NCBI GenBank assembly: GCA_007115705.1
Contig: QXEO01001027.1
Coordinates: 1,950,100 to 2,014,099, forward strand
Source: Dactylis glomerata
Lineage: Eukaryota; Streptophyta; Magnoliopsida; Poales; Poaceae
Direction: 5' to 3'
Length of the DNA stretch: 64,000 bases
The position numbers and the translations under genes were made by a program. Positions 34,900-46,547 of the stretch are shown in pieces (within the stretch, counting starts at the first letter, position 1; every line of letters begins with the position of its first letter). The notes under the pieces were generated by a model. That model saw nothing but the letters and a program-made list of their open reading frames with translations, did no database searches and had not been told where the DNA came from.

Positions 34900-37800
34900 A
34901 TGCACTAACCAGTCCACTCGGCTAGCACACCGCACACATTCAAGTAACAACCTCAACAAGCTCTAACTAACTATGACTTGACCAAATCACATGGTCCATA
35001 ATACATGCATGCAGACGGTAGTTAATTACACCCCCACTTGAATCAACGGAAGTATGGTGGAATGGAAATAGCATAACAGTGGAAGCTTCAAACACTTTAT
35101 TTTAAGACTGACAAAACAATAAATGATGATTATCGCATTGTATAATGCCTTCACGGTTGGAAGCTTTTGTATTTCATGGTTTTGATTATTCTGGTTGTTG
35201 GTAGGAGTGCCTTGGAGTATATAGTTAAATATATGAAAATGGAATAAGTGTGATGTCAATAAATATGGTAACAACAACAAAGCAAAAATTGAATAGAAAA
35301 ATGACAGTTGACATTTCTGAAAAGAATTTGCACGTCTGATTCATAAATGAAGGTTTGAAAAAAAAAACGTAACAAGATGCCATCAGTTTGGTGAACACCG
35401 CTTCAGGGGACTTGAAAAATACTAACAAGGATACAAACATAGAAATTAACCTCTGATCTACTGAGTTTACTCCATTCTCTGATTCTCGTATCTGAGTAGT
35501 AGTCCAGTTTCCTAAACAATTTGACCTCACAGTTACTGCTCTGACTATCACATACATTCAACTGTCCAAGAGTAATCATCGCCATAGCAGGGATTTCGAT
35601 CAAATACTTACGCCCTACTGTGGAGAAAAAATTATAGAGACCGTAGCTTAAGTTCATGTAGTTCTTTATTCCATACCATTGAAAGTATCTTATGAGACTC
35701 CAAGTAAAAAATGAGATACAAATTGAGACATGAGTTTTATCCACATATAGAGAAGATGACAATGTATCCTAGACATGTAGACGTACCAGATCAGAAAACC
35801 AATGCAAACGATCAAGATTAGAAAATCATGGGGCAGTGTTTCTTTCGACATCGTCCCTGTGTAGCCATAAGATCCCAGCCCTGGACAGCCTCCTGCCGAG
35901 GGAAGCTTCGGTGAGCTCCCAGATTATAGCGCAGCTCCAGGTGCAAGCCCTTGTCTAGATCCTCGATTCATAGGACTGCCATGAAACCGCCCTACTGTCC
36001 AAGAGCTCAGGCTAACTATGGCCAGTACTTACGCCCTACTGTGGAGAAAAACAAGAGCATACCATACAATTATTTTATTGTTTGCAAAGAAACTATGAAT
36101 AACGTTAACTTGTCAATACCATGACCTGCGCAAATAGCAGCTTCACTGAAGCCTCCACCGCTAAATGATATTCCTCATAACCATGAAAGAAAAGCATCCA
36201 TGTCTTTCGTCGAACCACTGCGCTGTACAACAAAAGCTGCATTGCAACATGAGCACATTTTTCATAAATTACCATTCCGATACAGGACTAAACATGAAGC
36301 TTGGTGATGAATCATAACAAAAAAAATGATAAGGGCACGGATGATTCGAGGACATCAAACTCGTACCGCTGTAAGGTCCATGGGTATGGAAGACAACCAG
36401 TGCGAGCTCAGGCGGTGCGGCTGCAAGCTTCTGCAGGGATCAGGAATTAAGTTACAGTTATGACAGGATACAAGGATTGGTGTATGGATCAATGATGAAG
36501 AAACCAGATCAGGTTTACTTATGGTCTTTATGTCTCTGATTCAGCTAAGATGAATGGAGGTTCAAAGAATGGCTTGGTCTGATCCATTTTATTTTGAGAG
36601 AACATAAAAGGCAATTGCAAGTTTCTGAATATCCTCAAAGGTAAAGATTTGGACAGAATATGTGCTTGTCCATTTTTAAAGCATTTGCTAACCTCTTGAT
36701 CGATGAAGTATAGCATCGTGGACTTGCATTGGATTCTTTTTATTATTAGATTTGAACTGGGTCACGGAACTCATGAAGCTGCATAACATGAACATAAGAG
36801 AATCAGAGCACTGAGAAATGAAACAGTACCAGTAGGAGATGAAAACCAAGACTGGCCTAAAGGAAGAAAAAGCTTACTTGTTTCCTCCAAGACATCCCTG
36901 TACACATATTATGCAAAAAAGACAACCCACAGTTCTTCTGAAGCTTTTAGTCATATGCGTCATATGCATTTCTATGAGACATATAATTTGTGAAATAAGT
37001 ACACATCCATTAACATGTCAATCAATTCAGCACGTAGCAGGCATCCTTGGGAAGAGACGAAAGATATCACATATACGTGCTGGCACACTATTAGAAGAAC
37101 AAATCAATCCACAAAACATACTACAGTTTAGACAATTACATGAGTAAGTATGTGAAGACATAATTAGCCTACTACTATAGGATGCTTGACATGTTTTCAT
37201 AGATAATTTGACGCAAGAGAACTGAAGTGATAACATTGCACAAGGAGAAAATATTGATGATCACACTATCACAAGCTGATATGTACATGTGAAGTGGAAG
37301 TGCAATAAAGATCAGAAAAAAGGCAAACAAAATTACTGATTCAGTTGCATCGAGTCGATGGCACATCCCTTGGCGCGGATACATACTGCTTGTACCTATA
37401 AATGGCATGTCCGCTAAATCAGCTCCATCAACCATGATTCATGCAGATAAACAAACAAAGCTTTTTTTGTATACTACAATAGAAGACGTATGTAAGCTTT
37501 GACTTGGCCAGTTTATCGCATCATTAGATGCCAAATTCAGCAACAGAAAATTGTGCAAGCTAAAAATTATTGAATCACATAGTAATTTTTTGTTAATTTT
37601 TAAAATCGGTTTGGTTTTGACAGACCCAACCCAGAAACTACGACATAGCGTTATTGATTTCTTTAGCGAATATATAGCATAGCATTAGACTTAAGGTTAA
37701 ATTAAATGATAAAAGATAAAAGAAAGCAGTATAGAGTTTTATCGCCATACCCTTTGAGCACAATTGTTGAGCTGATATGAGAGGTGTGCCCTTTCAACTT
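34900..37800 (-). other. Helitron interior with possible captured exons
   Basis: No complete gene. Minus-strand exon-like pieces occur at about 36361-36435 (reading PPELALVVFHTHGPYSG before a GTACGA donor) and 36120-36240 (VVRRKTWMLFFHGYEEYH, open to a CAG|GT-like end), suggesting a captured gene that I cannot identify. The phrase 'cttacgccctactgtggagaa' occurs at about 35608 and again at about 36026, which implies a local duplication of about 420 bp spacing. Confidence 0.3.
36509..36906. repeat. Direct repeat copy A (matches RepHel 3' end region)
   Basis: 398 bp, about 93% identical to 38523-38919. Copy B includes the last codons of RepHel and its downstream sequence, so copy A is a displaced duplicate of the RepHel 3' end. 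Confidence 0.85.
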
Positions 37801-37829
37801 ACAGCATCAGCAACGTTAAATCCACCTTA

Positions 37830-38206
37830 TACTTCATCAGTAGCTTCAAAGTTTGCACGACACCAACTTGAACTGCGCAATGCAATGGTGTTGCTCCATC
37901 CTGCAAATAGAGCAGACTAAATTCCAGTGTCAACGTACATGTAAATCCTTGAAGCCTAAAATGAAAACTGAATTGTTGCTTTTGAGAATCTGAATCAATA
38001 TGACAAGTCTTAATGCCACTTGCTTACAGACCTATATAGAAAAATAAACTACAAAAGATAGTGTCAGTTAACCTATCCCTGAGATGAGGATTCGCTCCTT
38101 TTCTTAGGAGATGGCTAAGGGCAGCCTCCTTTTTGCCTATTACTGACGTGTCAGTTAACCCACAGTTAATAGAATAAGTATATTCAGTCATATGCGTCAT
38201 ATGCAT
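37830..38206 (-). pseudogene. Captured ankyrin-repeat gene fragment
   Basis: Two minus-strand exon-like pieces: about 37905-37805 reads DGATPLHCAVQVGVVQTLKL then LMKYKVDLTL, a clear ankyrin repeat. 38130-38070 reads SHLLRKGANPHLRD, the end of another repeat. The wording resembles the plant plastid ankyrin proteins AKRP/EMB506, by memory only. No start codon or full set of repeats is present, so this is a Helitron-captured fragment. Confidence 0.6.
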
Positions 38207-38522
38207 TTCTATGAGACAACCGATGAGACTTGGGCATGTGCCTCCACATTTGGCTTAGTGTTCCATGTTGAATAGCATGTCCACGGTCCTCATATTTACT
38301 TTTTTTATACAGCTACTTACTGTCGGAAACTCTATTTTCAACTGAAAATTCAAAACCAATAAAAGGCACATGTTTAGCACCAATAAACCAGAATGATACA
38401 GAATTGAATAGTGTCTTAGCTGAATACAAAATGTACAGAATTTAATAGTATTAGTTCTGATTGTTCTTTTCTATTCTGACACCAAAAAAGTGAAAAAATA
38501 AGTCCACTATAATTCTTATTGT

Positions 38523-38919
38523 TCAGGTTTACTTATACTCTTTATGTCTCTGAGTCAGCTAAGATGAATGGAGGTTCAAAGAAAGGCTAGGTCTGATCTA
38601 TTTTATTTTGAGAGAACATAAAAGGCAATTGCAAGTTTCTGAATATCCGCAAAGGTAAAGATTTGGACGCAATATGTGCTTGTCCATTTTTAAAGCAATT
38701 GCTAACCTCTTGATCGATGAAGTATAGCATCGTGGACTTGCATTGGATGCTTTTTATCGTCAGATTTGAACTGGGTCGTGGAACTCATGAAGCTGCATAA
38801 CATGAACATAAGAGAATCGGAGCACTGAGATATGAAACAGTACCAGTAGGAAATCAAAACCAAGACTGCCTGAAGGAAAAAAAAACTTACTTGTTTCCTC
38901 CAAGACATCCCTGTACACA
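38523..38919. repeat. Direct repeat copy B (over the RepHel 3' end)
   Basis: 397 bp matching 36509-36906. It covers the terminal coding part of RepHel from the EETS codons onward. Confidence 0.85.
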
Positions 38920-41900
38920 ATATTTTTTGTGCTTTTTCCTGTGGGATCTATGTCTTTATTTGGCTTGGCTAAAATCCGAGTGGTCTGCCTTGACACGCCC
39001 CTCGACAATGCAACATATAGCTGGCCATGCGAGAATACAGGCTCGGGGAGGTAAATACCAACTGTTGGAATGGTTTGCCCCTGGGCTTTGTTAATGGTCA
39101 TTGCGAAACTCAACCGGATTGGGAACTGTTTTCGCTTGAACTTGAAAGGAAGTGATATGTCTTCTGAGGGCGACAAAGGGATCCTCGGTATGAAAACTCT
39201 AGTTCCAGCATGTTGTCCACCAACAATCTCGGCGTCAATTGCATTATTCTGGAATGCTCTAATCATCAATCTTGTTCCATTGCACAACCCATTGTGAGGA
39301 TCGAGATTTCGGAGAAGAATGACAGGACAATTGACTTTGAGTTTCAAAGCATGCGGGGGCAGGCCATTTGGAGTGATAGAGTTTAGGTAGTCAATTGTGT
39401 AGTTATTGCGTGCATCATCCTCGACAGAGTCAAAGCTATAATATATCTTTTCTTGGCCAGGAAACCTGTCAATCATCTTTGTGTTCAAACCATCCACATG
39501 CTCATTCTTGGTTGAAAGAATGGCACGGGCGCTCATGTACGATCCAGATGCTGCGTTCACATGAAGCGATGGAAAGATATCTTCAATAAGCTTGTTCACT
39601 GGTTCTTCCGTGGGAGCGTAAGGAATGACAATGTCATCCGGAAGACGCACGTAATCACAACCGATCGTCTCCTCCGTTCCATTGCCAATTCTCAAGAGAT
39701 AACTGGAGAACCATTGGTCCGTTTGTGCCCTCATATTGCGCTTGAGGTGTATCTTATTAATCTGCCCCCATAAATAAGATTTTTGTAGCGTAGCATCGGT
39801 AATCTGTGCTCTTGTCCCACGTGTTACCACTGGAAGGACCTGCCTAAAATCCCCGCCAAACACCACGACCTTCCCACCAAAAGGCAAAGCACATCCCATG
39901 ATGTCTTGTAGGGTCCTATCAAGTGTCTCCACTGTTTGACGCTTTGTCATGGCAACTTCATCCCAGATTATCAAAGATGCCCTACGGAGCAGCTCTGCGG
40001 TACCACTCTGCTTGGTGAAATTGCAAGTGCTGCTGTCTGTGAGCCTAATTGGTATTTTAAACCTGGAGTGGGCAGTGCGTCCACCGGGCATGATTGATGC
40101 TGCTATACCAGATGTCGCTGTTGCAATAGCAATTTTTCCCAAGGAACGGACCTTAGCAAGGAGTGCCTTGTACAGATATGTCTTCCCCGTGCCACCCGGA
40201 CCATCCACAAAGAAAATCTTGCTCTTGTTGTTGAGGACGTGAGAGAGGATTTCATGAAAGCCAGCACGTTGCTCGGGGTTTAGAGATGTAAACATGTTTA
40301 TGTCTTCTTTGTCAAAAGGGACGGACAACTCCTCTTGAACCTCTCTCGGATGACCATTGGAACAGCTGTCATCCACAGGATCCAAATCTGGGAGGCCATA
40401 ACTTTTAATATCCTTCCCCATCGAATGCACCAGATTCGCAATGTCTCTAAGGACCATCTGCTCAAGTACGGCCTGGTTGGACTGGTTACGACGGTAGTCC
40501 TCGGACATTGACTCAAGGTGCTTTTCCCACAATGATCGGATTTCGGTCACCTCGCAGTTAACAAGAATTGTTGCAAAAAGCCTTCTTAGAGCATATGGCA
40601 TCTGGAATGTAGCAGACTCAGTCAAGCAGTCATCAAGTGACTTGTCAGTCTCTATGAGACCTCTTTGCTCACACGATAGTCTGAACGTCGAGCATGTATT
40701 GCCATTTACTGTTTTGAAATCCTTATATGATGTTGCACCCCTTACATGATTCATGAGCACTCTCAGGAAGTATCTCTCACCTTCAGCAGGATGTGCATAA
40801 ACAATTCTTCCAACCTGCCCCCGCCCCTTCAATTTTCTTCTCCGCCACTTCTTAGTACCCCTAATCCACCGATAGAATTCTGGGAACTCGTTGTACAAGA
40901 AATTCCTCGCATAAGGATCGACATCGTTCATCTTGAAATACTCAGTGAGCATGGTGCTAGAAGAAGAGGGCCGATTGACGACATCATCTAGATTATCACC
41001 TTCTTTGAATGTGACGGGCTGCATGTCTTCCAAATGAAGCTGAAGTTGAAGAACAGCGGGAGAGACACCATACATTGGAAAAGCGCAGAGCCTGTAGACA
41101 GACTCCGGCGGCGACACGAATCTAGCATCTCTATACTGCTTAATCTCATTGATTACTCCATTGTTGTCTACAGCTGGATCGACCGAGAATGAGGCACGAT
41201 CGTGTCCTTTATAGATGTACTTGAATAAATATTTAACTGCCTTGATGCTAGAGCAAGCCTCAACATTCATGTGACAGTTGTACCGCATAAGAAGACCAGG
41301 GTTGTATGGAACAACCCATCTATTATCAAGTTCTGCCCCTCTAACCTTGACTTGACGACCATCCGCCCTTCTCCTATAGATAGGATATGAGTCCTTTCCT
41401 TGCTGTGTAGCATCACAGAACTGCCGAGGATAGCGAAATCTACATTCACCATCTATCATGCAAGGGCAACTTTTCTTGAGAGCACCACATGGTCCGTGGA
41501 GCATATGCTTGACCACAAGAGCATGCAGTACAGGATATTTGTCCTTGTCAGGAATTTCTGCTGATATCACCTTATCATATGAGTCTGGGTTTGTTAGCTT
41601 GCTATCCGAGCGCATGATCAGAAGCATGTGCTCATGTGGCAGCCCCCTCTTTTGAAACTCAGTCACATGGACATATGCAGCAACCGCACCAAAGTACTTT
41701 TTCTTGATCAGCAGATCTTTCATGCTTCGCAACTTGGCCCTGTATACTCTCGCCACAAGGTCAGGACGGTCCTGTGGTGTCTGCCCGGCTTCAAGTCTGC
41801 ATGTAATCTCCTCCCAGTGTGGGTTGCAAGTCATAGTGATGAAGTAATCAGGCTTCCCAAACCTTGATACTATCGCCATAGCATCAAGAAATCTGCGCTG

Positions 41901-44738
41901 CATGTCTCGATCACCTCCAGGAAAAGTACGTGGTAGCACTATTCTTTTGCCGGCCTGAGAACCACGTGTCTCACCGGCATCGATGGTGTCAACAACACCC
42001 TTCGCAAGAAAGATACGAAAACAACATTCTCTAGTAAAGGAAATGGTTTATATTGAAAATGGTAGCTTCTTCGTATGCATGGAGAGTTATAAAAAATGGA
42101 GAACTTTATGGTACCTGGTATAGATCTGCACGAATTAGTTTTTGATTCTTCGGCTTGGAGTAGAAATCAAGCCTCATGGTCTCCGCCTTGATATACATGT
42201 CGACAGCCCATTGCTGTAACCCGCGCGCACCGAACAATATAATGTTAAATAGGTGTTTCCTCACTTGTAGCTTGAAACAGTAGTACTCCCTTGGGCTGAC
42301 ATATTTTCTCGACCCTCCAACGTCACCGTCCTCATGGCCCTCCTCATCATCTGCAACACGATTGAAAGAGTGCTTAAGCATTAATGTCAACTAATAATGA
42401 AGAGGGCCTAAAAATATGGAACACGTTAGAAGCATACATATAATTACCTTCAGCCTCATCTTCGTTTTGTTCCACATCAGCATGTGTAGTACTATCTGGA
42501 ACTTGCAAGTCTTCATCCTCGGCGCCATCATCGTTCTCCTGAATGACGGAAGATGGTACGGCGAGAGATGGTACATGATATGGCATCCAACGGTTCCACC
42601 CCGCCTCCCCTCCTGGGAAGAACAACGGATACGCCAAAGGATCATAGCAACCATAGTATGCTCTGATAAATATAGGGCGGTCTCCTTTGCCGTAAACAAC
42701 AACTTGCCTATCAAAAGTGTTCTGCGGGTCGCTTCCTTCAACCCACATCGCGGCCACCTGGGAAGTTGTTGGGGCATTATATCTTCGCTGATCCAGCCGT
42801 ATATCTGTGTTAAGTGAAATCCGATATTCAGCTAAGTTCGGAACAGAGCCAATGCTCTTAAAAATCTGCACATATGGGTTATTCTCCAGTATCTTCAAAA
42901 TCAGCCTTATGATATTTATATCAAGATCTGGAGACCGCTTAACTCTATGTTCCAATGTTTCATCCGTATCATAGATGTAGAGCTGTAGATGCCTAGGTCC
43001 TTGACCACCAGGTACCAGATCATCCATTCTATGATACAATGCTCCTTGTGCTCGAAATGTATATACGCCAGTCCCCGCCGCATTGCTGACCTTCTTATCA
43101 AGAGTGACTCCAAGGCTTGTGAAAGAGAAGTGGGTGTTGAAATATCGTATGTGCTTTCTGAAATATTTTGCATCCTCATCCACTTGGCTTGTAAACAACC
43201 GACGCAACTCTTGAGGAACTTCAGGTGTAACTATCTTGACCTTTCCTTTTCTGCAACAGAAAGCGGGACCCTCATACTGGAGCTTCATTGCACCACACCA
43301 TTGACAGTCTTCGACTGGCTTTAAAACATGATGTTTGGCTGGCAGATTGTGGTACACAAAGTCATAAGGGTCATCATTCTGGTCACTCCGAGAAACAGTA
43401 CTGTCCACTCGGTACGAATCGAACACATCATCTGCCAAGATTTAATAAGTAGCTATAAAACTGATGTGCAGATCTAATATCATACCGCCTAGAAAGGCCT
43501 GTAATTGGATATTTGTATAACTTACCTAAGCCACTAAAAATCCTGCACTCCTCGTCTTCATCATGTATTGTCTGTTCTGATTGTATGGTGTGTAAATCAT
43601 CTATAAGAAAAATAAACATTTTTTAGTTAAATAGCTCACATGATCACGCCGATGCACAGCACACATGGTCTCCTAGTGTTCTGTAGAAGTGACTAAGAAA
43701 TGTCACTTGTTACCTTCCTGTACAACATGTGGCTCAAAAAATTCGTTTGCATCGGATTCTTCGTGACAGTTTGTGTGGCCTGGAAGGTGCATTAAAACCA
43801 GAAGGTGAATGTACCAAGTTAACATGGTGGTAAATCAATGATACAAACATTAGAATATACCTGAGGGCTCATTATTAGATGGCCGTGATTGCATTGCAGG
43901 TGTGATAGGCGAGGGACTCGTAGAAGCTGCAGATGACATATTCATTATTGACACAGGGGACAATGTTGCATCTGTGAATCTTCCTTTCTTGTTCTCACGG
44001 TTTCGACACAACACATTACGCCTATGCTCCTCTGTCATATCTGAGTATTGTTTCCTAGCCCGTTGCCGTTTCTTCTCAGAGGCAGTACCAGGATCTGCCT
44101 CCACATAGCTCTGTCCAGCTGAAATCAGTTGATGTTAACAGGCAGCAATAAATAGTACATCTCATGGACGGAATGTTTTAAATTAAGCAGTGATGCATAA
44201 AAATTTGTGGGCATGATTTATATACCTAGTGCAGATGGTGTTTGAATTTTTTCAGTAATGCAGGACTGCCCTGATCCCATCTGCAGCTTACCTACATGTT
44301 GAGAGAAAAAGTTCAAGGTTCCGCAAGTGCCTTCATCTCAATGATACACAGAATCATTTCAATCTTACCAGGTGATACCGTTAGTGAGGATGGTTCAGAT
44401 TCCTTCATAAGTGCAACCATTCTCTTTTGTTGGCGTGATATGCGTAGCTTCTCGAGGTACTCTGCCCTCTTGTCATCCGTCAACCTAGCATACCACCCTT
44501 GGCCACTCGATCGAGGTTTAGTTGAATTTTCACAGACAGTTGCAGCATTCTTTTGTTGTCGAGCCTTACGCTGCTTCTCGAGGTACTCGGCTTTTTTCTC
44601 ATCAGACAGCCGGGCATACCAACCTTGACGACTTGGTCGTTTATCATTACTCGTGACATTTGCAGCTGCACTCGTCGATGTATTCGTGAGATCTTTAAAT
44701 GGGGAACGCCCCAAGGATTGTGACGAAGAACTATCCAT
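38760..44738 (-). CDS. Helitron RepHel transposase (HUH Rep nuclease plus Pif1-type helicase)
   Basis: Eight exons: 44738-44369, 44291-44226, 44118-43861, 43779-43714, 43600-43526, 43431-42448, 42350-42115, 41999-38760. Together 5295 nt, about 1764 aa, without a stop. The N-terminus has two copies of a QGWYARL...AEYLEK block, then a Cys-rich finger (CQWCGA...FCCRKGK) and the Helitron-like N domain. The Rep nuclease has the HUH motif at about 806-809 (LPHEHMLL) and paired tyrosines Y942/Y946 (KYLFKYIYKG) that nick and join DNA. The SF1 helicase has Walker A at about 1285 (GPGGTGKT), then IIWDEVAM, VVFGGDFRQVLPVV and the C-terminal INKAQGQT...LYVALSR. All catalytic parts are intact. The last 48 residues after a possible donor (ACAA|GTAAGT at about 38892) may instead be replaced by splicing. 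Confidence 0.88.
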
Positions 44739-44739
44739 A

Positions 44740-45540
44740 TTGGATTAAATATTATCTGTATAAGAACCTTTGTAAGATGAAGTTATGTTACAGAAAAATC
44801 ATTATATCGAATTAAGACGCACACACAGCTGTGATTCCCAGTAGCAAATGGATACAATTGATACTGTTATAATTCAGGAATGATTTATACAGGCAAGGAA
44901 AGTAGTAGGGGCGAGTGTCAGTAAGGTAAACAAACTGAATAAGAGCTAGGCCAATTTCATGTTGCCATGGTTGATGGATATAACAAGATATGAACTGAAA
45001 AATTGCTTCCTGAATTATACAGAGTCATGTAATTGTGTATTCAACCAGTACATTTGCGAGCACAGTCATGAATTCTCACATATTTTCCCATAGATGGAAA
45101 CGCTAGAAGCTCCGATGATAGATGGAAACTGCTATTTTGTTAAATGGCATACCAGCAAAACGAATTCAGACCAAGCTAGGTCTACGGTAAGGTTGAAGCA
45201 AATGTGCTGGTGGTTGTTTTGCAAGAGGCTATAAAATATGTTGCAGCTACAGGGCATTCAGGCACCCTATCCTCAATAACCAACCGTGCCCATTGGCCAG
45301 TGCTATAATACGGTGATGAAACTTGTGATCCTTATTCAAAGGGATGTTTAGCAAGCAAAAAATTTGAAGCAAATGTTGGATGATTCTGCCAATACGACTG
45401 GTCTCAAAATCAACTTCACAAAATTTGAAGCAGAAGGAGCTGATATCGCTGCAATTGACTTTCAATTTGGTTGATTTGCTGAGAGACTTACTTGTTGCGG
45501 GTCAGCAATTGAGTTTCAATTCAGCTTCTCTGTTTCTGAG
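44740..45540 (-). other. RepHel 5' flank inside the Helitron
   Basis: AT-rich, no coding region recognised. It lies between the RepHel start codon and the GC-rich array, so it is probably leader and promoter-proximal sequence. Confidence 0.35.
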
Positions 45541-46240
45541 TGGATGCGTGTTGATGGAAGGCGGGGATCGGGATGTGCGGGCCCAGCGTCCGGGCGTGCG
45601 CGCTGGGTCGATGGCGGCCTGGCGTGCTTGCTGGGAGGCGTGGTCGGCGGCGGCCCTCGCGTGCGTGCTGGGGCGAGGTGCTTGGCGGCTGATGGTCGGC
45701 GGAGCTTGCCCGCGACGTGCTGGGCGGAAGTCCTGGGCGGCGACGTGCTGGGCGGAAGCCCTAGGCGGCGAGCTGTGCAGCGGCGTGCTGGGCGACGGCG
45801 GCGAGCTGTGCGGCGGCGTGCTGGGCGACGTCTGCGTGCTGTGCGGCTGCGTGCTGGGCGACGGCGAGCTGCGCGGCGGCGTGCTGGGCGACGTCTGCGT
45901 GCTGTGCGGCTGCGTGCTGGGCGACGGCGAGCTGCGCGGTGGCGAGCTAGGCGACGGCGAGCTGCGCGGTGGCGAGCTGGGCGGCGGAGTGCGCGGTGGG
46001 CGTCGGAGGCTGTGCGTGCGTTGGGGGCGGCGCAGGCTGGGCGTGCGTCGTGGGGGAAACCGTCCGAGGATGTGCGGCTGCGTGCTGGGCGACGGCGAGC
46101 TGCGCGGTGGCGAGCTAGGCGACGGCGAGCTGCGCGGTGGCGAGCTGGGCGGCGGAGTGCGCGGTGGGCGTCGGAGGCTGTGCGTGCGTTGGGGGCGGCG
46201 CAGGCTGGGCGTGCGTTGTGGGGGAAACCGTCCGAGGATT
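45541..46240. repeat. GC-rich tandem array near the Helitron 5' end
   Basis: About 700 bp of very GC-rich short-period repeats (variants of 'gtgctgggcgacg' and 'gagctgcgcggtggc'). It includes a near-perfect 168-bp tandem duplication (45903-46070 and 46071-46238, one C/T difference seen). It is open for 200-300 aa in several frames on both strands, but the translations are simple repeats (Pro/Ser or Gly/Arg), so I do not call a protein. It may serve as the RepHel promoter, or be a recent replication-slippage expansion. Confidence 0.75.
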
Positions 46241-46361
46241 AGAGGTGCGGGGATTAGCGCTGAGTGAGTGCACATCATACAACATCCGACGAATCTGGTA
46301 CGTCTATTTTGACGTCTGAACGGTTTAGATCGTCCGGATCTGACAGTCTGGTTTGTTTTAT

Positions 46362-46382
46362 ATTAGTGGAGATTAGTGGAGA
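46362..46382 (-). other. Helitron 5' terminus
   Basis: The minus strand begins A|TCTCCACTAATCTCCACTAA followed by TATAAAAC. TC after a host A and a C/A/T-rich start running into TATAAAA are typical of plant Helitron 5' ends. The 10-bp start is present twice, so the true end is 46382 or 46372. Confidence 0.7.
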
Positions 46383-46547
46383 TGTAATACGCGCGGTGTC
46401 AACGTGTTGTCACGTCGTGGGTCGTACGACACGAGGAAACTGCCTAGTGTCCGCGTCGTACGATCGCCATCGGACGATGGGCAACGCGGCGAAGCTTCAC
46501 GGATATCCCACGGAAACGCAACACGGCAAGCAACCGCCGCCGTCCCA

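Larger units (their letters stand above)
29013..46382 (-). mobile_element. Autonomous-looking Helitron carrying RepHel, RPA-like and ULP1-like genes
   Basis: On the minus strand the element starts TCTCCACTAA at 46382 and ends ACTAG at 29013, lying between host A (46383 side) and T (29012 side), as Helitrons do. The 3' end has a 6-bp stem hairpin (ACGTGC-CAC-GCACGT, plus strand 29026-29040) 12 bp from the terminal CTAG. All recognised genes are on the minus strand: RepHel (38760-44738), RPA-like (33803-34674), ULP1-like (29333-32456), plus fragments of an ankyrin gene. The 10-bp TCTCCACTAA is doubled at the 5' end, so the terminus could instead be 46372. Flanks on both sides resemble the upstream region of TFIIB-like copy 3, supporting a single insertion. 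Confidence 0.82.

Noticed and set aside
41267..43324. Plus-strand frames opposite RepHel (64-133 aa)
   Set aside because: Antisense shadows of the transposase exons.
45380..46278. Long GC-rich open frames on both strands (up to 295 aa plus, 258 aa minus)
   Set aside because: Translations are simple repeats following the DNA tandem units, open in several frames at once; no domain.
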